The notes under the pieces: generated by a model
Seen by the model: only the letters and a program-made list of their open reading frames with translations
What the model was told of the DNA's origin: nothing
The model's database searches: none
Made by a program: the position numbers and the translations under genes
Assembly: GCA_017475265.1 (NCBI GenBank)
Contig: JAFVFY010000019.1
Location: 1 to 64,000 of the forward strand
Direction of reading: 5' to 3'
Length of the DNA stretch: 64,000 bases
Origin: Prevotella sp.
GTDB lineage: Bacteria > Bacteroidota > Bacteroidia > Bacteroidales > Bacteroidaceae
In this document: piece after piece, positions 51,807 through 58,735 of the stretch
Layout of the letters: every line of letters starts with the position of its first letter
Numbering within the stretch: the stretch's first letter is position 1

Positions 51807-52208
51807 TTACTTTTGGCCTTTGTCATCATCATCGTCCTTAACACCATTGTTGTTAATGACTCCCTGGCAGTATTTGTTCAAGAACCAGCTGGCTTGTTCC
51901 AATTGCTGATAGAGCAGCTGGACAGTGTCGGCATCTGCCAAGCACAGGTCACGTGTCAGCAAGATATAATTACGACACTCTTCAAGGCTTCCCTGGGAAA
52001 TGTTGAAGAAACGAAGTTTGTCTGCTTTACTTAGTTTCTTATAACCTTCAGCAATATTAGCTTCGATAGATACGGCTGCCCTTCGGAACTGCGATGTCAA
52101 TCCATAGACCTCTTCTTTGGGGAAGTTTCGGGTAATAGTATAGACACTAACAGTGAAAACATGAGCCTTTTGCCATGCCACAACGTTCTCAAAACTGTAT
52201 AATGCCAT
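51807..52208 (-). CDS. Four-helix-bundle protein (S23/IVP, bAvd-like)
   Basis: 133 residues, the fold of the protein coded within 23S rRNA intervening sequences and related to the DGR accessory protein Avd. Signature: SFENVVAWQKAHVFTVSVYT, TSQFRRAAVSIEANIAEGYK, NISQGSLEECRNYILLTRDL. An acidic tail ends DDDDDKGQK. The gene sits between about 48-bp inverted repeats and has its own TACTTTTG box (52236-52243, minus strand), inserted between moxR and the DUF58 gene. No reverse transcriptase or variable-repeat pair was seen, so it is not a DGR here. It looks like a self-contained insert. Confidence 0.85.
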   Translation of the reverse strand: MALYSFENVVAWQKAHVFTVSVYTITRNFPKEEVYGLTSQFRRAAVSIEANIAEGYKKLSKADKLRFFNISQGSLEECRNYILLTRDLCLADADTVQLLYQQLEQASWFLNKYCQGVINNNGVKDDDDDKGQK

Positions 52209-52235
52209 AATAAAAAACTGTTTCTACTCTATATA

Positions 52236-52243
52236 CAAAAGTA
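52236..52243 (-). promoter_or_regulatory. -7 box for the four-helix-bundle gene
   Basis: TACTTTTG on the minus strand, immediately inside the right inverted repeat. Confidence 0.65.
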
Positions 52244-52244
52244 T

Positions 52245-52293
52245 CGTCACTTTCACTCCCCCTTCACTTCCCTTTCACTTCCCTTTCACTCCC
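52245..52293. repeat. Right inverted repeat of the four-helix-bundle element
   Basis: CGTCACTTTCACTCCCCCTT and further CACTTCCCTTTCACTTCCC units, the reverse complement of the left arm. A solo copy including flanking AAAGTATCGTC lies inside rimO (63374-63427). Confidence 0.9.
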
Positions 52294-52299
52294 TTCAAA

Positions 52300-53295
52300 T
52301 TAAGGTACCTCCACCTTATTTATAATCTTGCTGACTATTTCCTCGCTGGTGATGCTGCTGGCCTCTGCCTCGTAGGTCAAGCCGATGCGGTGGCGGAGCA
52401 CGTCGTGGGCAATGGCGCGCACATCCTCGGGCACCACGTAGCCGCGACGCTTGATGAAGGCGTAGGCGCGGGCGGCCTTGGCCAGGTTGATGCTGGCACG
52501 GGGCGAGCCGCCGAAGGAAATCATCTCTTTCAACTCCTTCAGGCCGTAGCGGTCGGGATAGCGGGTGGCGAAGACGATGTCAGCGATGTACTGCTCAATC
52601 TTCTCGTCGATATATACCTCGCGCACCACCTCACGGGCCTTCAGGATGTCCTTGCCCGACGTGACGGGCGTCACCTTGGGCAGGCCGCCACCGATGTTCT
52701 CGCGGATGATTTTCTTCTCTTCGTCAAGCGAGGGATAGTCGATGACCACCTTCAGCATGAAACGGTCCACCTGTGCCTCGGGCAGCGGGTAGGTACCCTC
52801 CTGCTCGATGGGGTTCTGAGTGGCCATCACAAGGAAGGGGCTGGGCAAGTCGAAGGTCTCCGAACCGATGGTCACCTGCTTCTCCTGCATAGCCTCGAGC
52901 AAGGCACTCTGCACCTTTGCCGGGGCACGGTTGATTTCATCGGCCAGCACGAAGTTGGCAAACACGGGGCCTTTCTTCGTGAGGAACTTCTCATCCTTCT
53001 GCGAGTAAATCATCGTACCCGTTACGTCGGCCGGCAACAGGTCAGGAGTGAACTGTATGCGGCTGTACTGTGCATCGATAAGCTGCGACAGGGTCTTGAT
53101 AGCCAATGTCTTGGCCAGGCCGGGAACACCCTCGAGAAGGATGTTGCCGTCGCTCAGCAGACCGATGAGTAATGAGTCAACGAGATGTTTCTGACCGACA
53201 ATGACGCGGTCCATGCCCGTCACTAAATTGGTGACGAAGCCACTTTGCTGTTCTATCCGCATGTTCAGTTCGCGGATGTCAATGTTTTCTGCCAT
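52300..53295 (-). CDS. moxR: MoxR-family AAA+ ATPase
   Basis: 331 residues. Walker A ILLEGVPGLAKTLAIKTL, Walker B FVLADEINRAPAKVQSALLE, sensor-1 VMATQNPIEQEGTYPLPEAQ, and lid-domain motif SFGGSPRASINLAKAARAYA. Probably remodels or activates the VWA proteins of this cluster. First gene of the moxR-DUF58-BatD-batA series; the upstream region holds the inverted repeat array 53340-53512. Confidence 0.95.
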   Translation of the reverse strand: MAENIDIRELNMRIEQQSGFVTNLVTGMDRVIVGQKHLVDSLLIGLLSDGNILLEGVPGLAKTLAIKTLSQLIDAQYSRIQFTPDLLPADVTGTMIYSQKDEKFLTKKGPVFANFVLADEINRAPAKVQSALLEAMQEKQVTIGSETFDLPSPFLVMATQNPIEQEGTYPLPEAQVDRFMLKVVIDYPSLDEEKKIIRENIGGGLPKVTPVTSGKDILKAREVVREVYIDEKIEQYIADIVFATRYPDRYGLKELKEMISFGGSPRASINLAKAARAYAFIKRRGYVVPEDVRAIAHDVLRHRIGLTYEAEASSITSEEIVSKIINKVEVP

Positions 53296-53339
53296 TTTCT
53301 TTATAATTTAATGTTTATTACTTTCAAATCCATTCCTCA

Positions 53340-53512
53340 CACTAATTGGGATAAATACTTTACACTAATTGGGATAAATGCTTTTGCACTAATTGGGATA
53401 AATTCTATTACACTAATTTGGACAAATATTTATCATAATTAGCGTGAAGATTTATCATAATTTGTGTGAAGTTTTATCATAATTTGCGTGAAGGTTTATC
53501 ATAATTTGCGTT
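53340..53512. repeat. Eight-unit head-to-head repeat array upstream of moxR
   Basis: Four units CACTAATTGGGATAAAT at 53340, 53363, 53387 and 53411 (23-24 bp steps), then four units TTTATCATAATTTGCGTG at 53429, 53451, 53473 and 53495 (22-bp steps) in the opposite sense. It fills the gap between moxR and the HU gene. Confidence 0.85.
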
Positions 53513-53852
53513 ATAGCTCCACTCCATCGTTGAGCATCACCGTCTCGAAGGCCGAGAACGGTCGGTTCACCAGTTCCTTCATCGCCGTGTCTGGGATAAA
53601 CGAGAGTTTCTGGTGCCCTTCTATCATCACGCGCTCGCCAGTATTCACGCTGACGCTCTCGCGTGCATCCACGTCAATCAGCTTGAACGTTCCCAGTCCC
53701 TTCACTTTCACCAGCCCGTCGTCAGCGATACCCTTCTGGATGGTCTCCACAAGGACTTTCAGAAACAGTTTTGCCTGCTTCTGACTGCTGTCGTGCTTTG
53801 CGGCCAACTCCGTGGCCAGTTCGTCAATGTATATTCTCTTTCCCATCTCCAC
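53511..53852 (-). CDS. HU/IHF-family DNA-binding protein
   Basis: 113 residues: EMGKRIYIDELATELAAKHD, KGIADDGLVKVKGLGTFKLI, and the arm region RESVSVNTGERVMIEGHQKL with the usual Pro position replaced by Glu-Gly-His. Probably one half of an IHF-like pair with the adjacent upstream gene, three bases away. Its C-terminal extension (KELVNRPFSAFETVMLNDGV) is longer than in E. coli HU. The gene ends at the moxR repeat array. Confidence 0.88.
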   Translation of the reverse strand: MEMGKRIYIDELATELAAKHDSSQKQAKLFLKVLVETIQKGIADDGLVKVKGLGTFKLIDVDARESVSVNTGERVMIEGHQKLSFIPDTAMKELVNRPFSAFETVMLNDGVEL

Positions 53853-53855
53853 TAA

Positions 53856-54140
53856 TCACTTCCCCAACTCCTTCAGCGCGAGGTGAGGCTTGAACCCCAG
53901 CACCAGCTTTGGCGGCACGAGCATGCGCTGTCCCGTAGCAGGATTGACGATGACGCGCTCCATCTTCTTGCGCACCTCAAAGGTTCCCAGGCCAGCCAGC
54001 TGCACGCTGTCGTCCTTGGCGAAATGGTCGCCCATCAGCATCGTGACGGTTTCCAAGAGCCGTCCTGCGTCGCCCACTTTGCTTCCCGTGGCGGCTGCCA
54101 ATGCCGATATGAGTTCCTTATTATTCATTGCACGCGTCAA
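53856..54140 (-). CDS. HU/IHF-family DNA-binding protein
   Basis: 94 residues, normal HU length. MNNKELISALAAATGSKVGD, KDDSVQLAGLGTFEVRKKME, and arm RVIVNPATGQRMLVPPKLVL with the intercalating Pro. Start probably at the Met of MNNKEL (54128) rather than 54140. Own TACCTTTG box at 54149-54156, minus strand. Translated just ahead of the second HU gene. Confidence 0.92.
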   Translation of the reverse strand: MTRAMNNKELISALAAATGSKVGDAGRLLETVTMLMGDHFAKDDSVQLAGLGTFEVRKKMERVIVNPATGQRMLVPPKLVLGFKPHLALKELGK

Positions 54141-54148
54141 ATATTATG

Positions 54149-54156
54149 CAAAGGTA
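54149..54156 (-). promoter_or_regulatory. -7 box for the HU gene pair
   Basis: TACCTTTG followed by CATAATA on the minus strand. Confidence 0.7.
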
Positions 54157-54239
54157 GGACGGAAACGACCAATTAACAAAGGGGAATAACATTCTTTAAT
54201 CAATATTACGTTAATTATTTCAATAATACTGTGGACTCG

Positions 54240-56036
54240 TTATTGCAATGGTGTCAATGGGTAAACGATGTTGACAATAAAGATGTTAGCAGCCAGGATG
54301 ATGATGTTCATCAGCAGACCTATGCGCATGAAGTCGCTGAAGCGGTAGCCGCCAGGACCGTATACCAGCATGTGTGTGGGCGACCCGATGGGCGTGGCAA
54401 AACTGCTACTGACGCTGACCATCAAGGCGATGAGGAAGGGATAAGGCTCGTAGCCTAGCTTCTCGGCTGCCTCATACATGATGGGGAAGAACATGGCTCC
54501 CGCCGCCGTGTTAGAAATGAACTCGGTGATAAACGTTCCCACGAAACAAATGGCCGTCATGACCACGATGGGATTGTTACCACAGGTGTCGAGGACGCCA
54601 AAGGCCAACTGCTCGGCAATGCCAGTCTTCTGGATGGCAGTTCCCAAGACCACCGACCCAGCAAACACCATCAGTATATCCCAGTTGATGGCCTTCATGG
54701 CCTGGTCGGGATTGCAGCAGCGGAACAGGAGCATGGCTATTGCAGCAATGAAAGCACACTCCAGCAACGGGATGACATTGAGAGCTGAGAGCACCACCAT
54801 CGCAATCATAATCGTGGTAGAGATGAGTGTCTTTCGGCTGATATTGGGCACTTGTTCTGAGTCGAAGAAGTGTAGCTGTGAAGACAGCTCCTTGGTATTG
54901 ATATTCACACGTGGCGGACATTCTAAGAGCAGCGTGTCGCCGGCCCGTAGCACCACTTCACGGGGTGACATGTTGATGCGCTTACCACGTCGGGCCACGG
55001 CCACAAGCGTCATGTTGTTGTCTTTCTCGAAGGTGGATTTGCCTATGGTCTTGTTGATGAGACTGCTTTCGGGGGTGACATAGGCCGTACGCAGCTGACG
55101 GTTCCTGCTCACCTCGCTCATCGTAAACACGTGGTGGTCGGCGTTGACAAAGCCATGACTCTTCTTCAAGGAGAGAATCTCGTCAATCTGTCCGGCAAAA
55201 ATCAGACGGTCGCCACCCATTATCGGCTCGTCGTTATCGAAGGGGGTAACCATCTCGTCAAAATGAATGATTTCAATCAGATGGCCGCCACGTATATCGT
55301 TCAGCCCTGCCGCAGCAAGGGTCTTTCCGATATTGGGATTGTCCGACGGCACCAGCAACTCGACGGTATATTCGGACGTAGCCTCGAAGGCAGCCTCAGG
55401 AGCCGTACGGTCGGGTAACAGTCGGCGCATGGCAATGATGGAGAGCACGCCGATGAACAGGCAGAACAGACCGGGAATCGTGGTCGCCAGCACGTTCATC
55501 GCTGTGCCCGTCTTGTCGGCATAGAGTCCGGAGATAATCAGGTTAGGAGGCGTACCTATCAGCGTACAGACACCACCCATGCCCGAGGCGTAGCTTAACG
55601 GTATGAGCAGCTTCGATGGCGAGATGTTCAGCTTCTTCGACCACATCTTCACGATGCCCACGAAGAGTGCCACCACCGTCGTATTGCTCAGGAACGAACT
55701 CAACGCAGCCACTGGTACCATCAGTCGCACAACGGCCTTGCCATAGCTAGTCGGCTGTCCCAACAAGTTCTTAACTATCCATTGAAGCACGCCAGTATGC
55801 GTCAGGCCCGACACCACCACAAACAACACACCGACAATGACCACCGAGGTGTTGCTGAAGCCCGAGAAGGCTTCTTTAGCATCCAAGACTCCCGTCACAA
55901 AGAGGACGGCGATGGCTCCAAGAAACACCAAGTCGGAGCGCAACTTTGTGAACAGCAGTATGCTGAACATCGATAATACCGTTACTATCGTTATCCACGC
56001 ATTAATGTTAAAACCTAAAAGTTCAAAAGTTTCCAT
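54240..56036 (-). CDS. SLC13/DASS-like transporter with RCK_C domains
   Basis: 598 residues. Two transporter halves, each with the family motifs (ALSSFLSNTTVVALFVGIVK, GGVCTLIGTPPNLIISGLYA; FITEFISNTAAGAMFFPIMY, SSFATPIGSPTHMLVYGPGG), separated by a cytosolic region with two TrkA-C-like domains (about 215-390, MGGDRLIFAGQIDEILSLKK, VVLRAGDTLLLECPPRV). Probably a sodium-coupled anion carrier (dicarboxylate, sulfate or phosphate); substrate not determinable. Stands alone between the HU pair and the TonB operon. Confidence 0.9.
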   Translation of the reverse strand: METFELLGFNINAWITIVTVLSMFSILLFTKLRSDLVFLGAIAVLFVTGVLDAKEAFSGFSNTSVVIVGVLFVVVSGLTHTGVLQWIVKNLLGQPTSYGKAVVRLMVPVAALSSFLSNTTVVALFVGIVKMWSKKLNISPSKLLIPLSYASGMGGVCTLIGTPPNLIISGLYADKTGTAMNVLATTIPGLFCLFIGVLSIIAMRRLLPDRTAPEAAFEATSEYTVELLVPSDNPNIGKTLAAAGLNDIRGGHLIEIIHFDEMVTPFDNDEPIMGGDRLIFAGQIDEILSLKKSHGFVNADHHVFTMSEVSRNRQLRTAYVTPESSLINKTIGKSTFEKDNNMTLVAVARRGKRINMSPREVVLRAGDTLLLECPPRVNINTKELSSQLHFFDSEQVPNISRKTLISTTIMIAMVVLSALNVIPLLECAFIAAIAMLLFRCCNPDQAMKAINWDILMVFAGSVVLGTAIQKTGIAEQLAFGVLDTCGNNPIVVMTAICFVGTFITEFISNTAAGAMFFPIMYEAAEKLGYEPYPFLIALMVSVSSSFATPIGSPTHMLVYGPGGYRFSDFMRIGLLMNIIILAANIFIVNIVYPLTPLQ

Positions 56037-56136
56037 TTGTGTTAAATTATTTCCGATTTCAAATAATTAAACGTATAAGCGTAGCCATTTATTATAAATA
56101 TCTTCTGATAGCTCCTAACATGCAGAACATGTATGA

Positions 56137-58686
56137 TTAAAACCTGATTCCGACACTGCCTAGGAACCAACGCCCCTGCTGGGGGATGAGGTTGGTGTTC
56201 ATACCGCTGCGATAGTAACGAGTGCCAAAAAGATTGTGGACGTTCAGGCCGAAGGTGACAGGGCCGAGCGTGTATTCGCCACCGATGTTGACAATGGCCC
56301 GGGCAGGCATATCCTTGTGCATGGTGATCTCGCTGGCGGTATCAACAGCCCTCTGCCAGGCAGCCTCGGCTTTCTCCATCTGGTCCTCTACAATGTATGT
56401 ATTGAAATCTTCGAGACTAGATATGGTCTGGACCAGCTTCACGAGGTCAGTATTATACGACGTCTGTTTGCCTTCAAAGAGCAGATGCGTGTGAAGCTTC
56501 AGCTGTGGCAAGGCCTGCCATCCAAGCACGAGGTTTGACATGATGGCAGGCGTATTGTTGTTGGTATCGAGGTCAGTAGAATAGAGGGGGAATAATTCTT
56601 CGGGAACGCCGAGGTCGATGAGGTTCGACTCAAAGGTTTTCATCCAGGTGAAGTTCCAGTTGACACTGTACTTCGGCTGTTTATAGCTGGCCATCAACTC
56701 CACACCGCAGGTTTTGTTCTTACCAACGTTTTCATAGTTGCTGATGCTGGTCTGGATGAGATTGGTAGCACTGTTATAGAAGCCGTTGAGATCCAGGCTA
56801 AGCCCCCTCACCCAGTTATTGCCGGCAAAGGAAAGCTGGACAGAGTGTACACGTTCGGGCGAGAGGCTGGTGGCATCTTCACCCAGCATGAGCGATGACA
56901 TGACGTTGGCCTTGCGGTAGATATAGGGCGCATCGACGAACGACTTGGAGTAGCTCAACTTGACGTTCCACTTAGGGCGCAGCAGGATGAGGGCCACGCG
57001 GGGTGACAGTTCACGTACCTTACTGTCGTCATAACGTGTCTTATAGTCGTAGCGCATACCAGCATTGAGGATGAGTGAACGCCACTGATGCTTCAGTTGC
57101 AGATAGGCATTGGCACTGTTCTCGCTTCCCTTGCCGGCATTACGCATGACTGGGTCTTCATAGAAGGTCCACTCGAAGTCGTAGCCAATCTGGTAGCGGA
57201 TGTCATCGAGCTGGAAGTGGTCGTACTCGGCACCGAAGCCGATGTTACCCTTATGGTCATCCCCCAGGGTGTAGGCATAGTTGCCTTTCAGCTGGAAGCC
57301 ATAGTCTTGCTCCTGGCCGTTGACGTAACGGAAGATACCGCCCTCGGTTTCGAACACCTCTTTCATGAGGTCGGGCATTGGGATAACCGTGCTCAGTGTT
57401 GGTATCGCATCGTCGCTGATGACTTGATAGCGTGTGAGGTCTGCCTTGTCGTATGTGGCGGCGGCCTTCCATTGAATATTGAACAATGACCATTGATAAC
57501 TCAGGTCGGCATGGCGTGAATAGACGCCGAAGGAGGGTTCCAGACCGTTGAAGGTGCGATAGCGGCCATGGTCGTAGGAGAGGGCCAATGATGCTATGGT
57601 GAAGGGTGCAACGACCTGCGAGAAGTGGGTGTCGAACATGAATTGCAACCCCTTATAGCCAAGTTGCACTCCGAAGTCGTAGGTAGGGTGCTCACCTATA
57701 CGCCCGATGCGGATGTGATCTACGGGCATAGGGAAAGGTCCCTCGCCGACGCGCTCGTTGGTGACGTCGTATTTCTCACCAGTATTGCGATAGACACTGC
57801 CCCATACAAGCATGTCGATGTCGAAATACCGCTTTCCTAAGACGGCATCGCCCTTTATCTGTCCATAGTTGCCGGCGGCAATCCTTGCCTGCATACCGTC
57901 CACGTCGAGGCCCTGCTTGGTGATGATGTTGACCACTGCCGTCAGGGCCACGCCACCGTATAGTGACGAGGCAGGACCGCGCAGCACTTCTATCTGCTTC
58001 ACCTTCTCAAGCGAGATACTGAAGTCGGGGGCGGCCGTGTTGGTGGCATAGCTGTTCAGACGGTGGCCGTTGAGCATGATGAGGATTTTCTCCTGCGTAT
58101 TGCTGTAGATACCGCGCATGGCGATGTTGATGTCGTCGTTACAGTCGATGATGTTCATACCTGGGACGAAGGCAGCCAGCACTTCCTGCAGGTTGCGGGC
58201 CCCGCTGTCCTGAATCATCTCGGCGGTGATGAGCGTGGTGGGGACAGGCACCTCGGCCAGACTCTCGGCCTGACTGGAGGCAGTGGTAATGGTGGCGGTC
58301 ATGCCAGCCTTGATATTGTCGACGATGTCGGCAAAGGTTGCCGGGTCACCAGACGACGGACTGTAGTATGGGTTTTCCTGTAGCAAGAGCGAGGTGTAGT
58401 GCTCGGTCTGTTCAATATCGAAACGCGCCAGATAGCTGAGAGCAATGAGCCTGAGTGCGTTCTGGCGCAAAACACCATGGAAGGTGTCGAGGTTCTGCAA
58501 CAGCGCGTCGCGAGCCTGCTCTATGCGGCCTATCTGGTAGTCGTTCTCTGCCTGAGTCAATACTTCGCGTGTCCCCTGCGCCACTGCGGGGCTAAATGAC
58601 AAATAAAAAATAAATAATAAAGCCACTGCGGGACGTGTCATTCCCACTATTGTATTCCTTATCATTCTTTGCATAGTGTCCTGCAT
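56137..58686 (-). CDS. TonB-dependent receptor
   Basis: 849 residues. Signal peptide LLFIFYLSFSPAVAQG encoded by AT-repeat DNA; a short helical domain (about 40-125, EVLTQAENDYQIGRIEQARD) replaces the usual carboxypeptidase-like domain; plug (about 145-270, TLITAEMIQDSGARNLQEVL, GPASSLYGGVALTAVVNIIT) and a 22-strand-type barrel ending GRWFLGSVGIRF. Imports an unknown ligand with TonB energy. First gene of an operon with a propeller kinase-like protein and a coiled-coil propeller protein 34 bp and 48 bp apart is not exact order: those two lie upstream on the minus strand, so this gene is the last of the three. Confidence 0.88.
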   Translation of the reverse strand: MQDTMQRMIRNTIVGMTRPAVALLFIFYLSFSPAVAQGTREVLTQAENDYQIGRIEQARDALLQNLDTFHGVLRQNALRLIALSYLARFDIEQTEHYTSLLLQENPYYSPSSGDPATFADIVDNIKAGMTATITTASSQAESLAEVPVPTTLITAEMIQDSGARNLQEVLAAFVPGMNIIDCNDDINIAMRGIYSNTQEKILIMLNGHRLNSYATNTAAPDFSISLEKVKQIEVLRGPASSLYGGVALTAVVNIITKQGLDVDGMQARIAAGNYGQIKGDAVLGKRYFDIDMLVWGSVYRNTGEKYDVTNERVGEGPFPMPVDHIRIGRIGEHPTYDFGVQLGYKGLQFMFDTHFSQVVAPFTIASLALSYDHGRYRTFNGLEPSFGVYSRHADLSYQWSLFNIQWKAAATYDKADLTRYQVISDDAIPTLSTVIPMPDLMKEVFETEGGIFRYVNGQEQDYGFQLKGNYAYTLGDDHKGNIGFGAEYDHFQLDDIRYQIGYDFEWTFYEDPVMRNAGKGSENSANAYLQLKHQWRSLILNAGMRYDYKTRYDDSKVRELSPRVALILLRPKWNVKLSYSKSFVDAPYIYRKANVMSSLMLGEDATSLSPERVHSVQLSFAGNNWVRGLSLDLNGFYNSATNLIQTSISNYENVGKNKTCGVELMASYKQPKYSVNWNFTWMKTFESNLIDLGVPEELFPLYSTDLDTNNNTPAIMSNLVLGWQALPQLKLHTHLLFEGKQTSYNTDLVKLVQTISSLEDFNTYIVEDQMEKAEAAWQRAVDTASEITMHKDMPARAIVNIGGEYTLGPVTFGLNVHNLFGTRYYRSGMNTNLIPQQGRWFLGSVGIRF

Positions 58687-58691
58687 AGTTT

Positions 58692-58735
58692 ATTATTTTT
58701 TATTTATTCATTATTCATTATTATTTAGGCCGTAG
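58692..58735. repeat. TTATTTATTCATTATTCATT repeat with GGCCGTAGGCC hairpin
   Basis: AT-rich units plus mini-hairpin between the TonB receptor and kinase-like genes; provides the last codons and stop of the latter. Confidence 0.82.

Noticed and set aside
51807-52208. Diversity-generating retroelement
   Set aside because: Only an Avd-like fold is present; no reverse transcriptase, template repeat or variable-target gene was seen.
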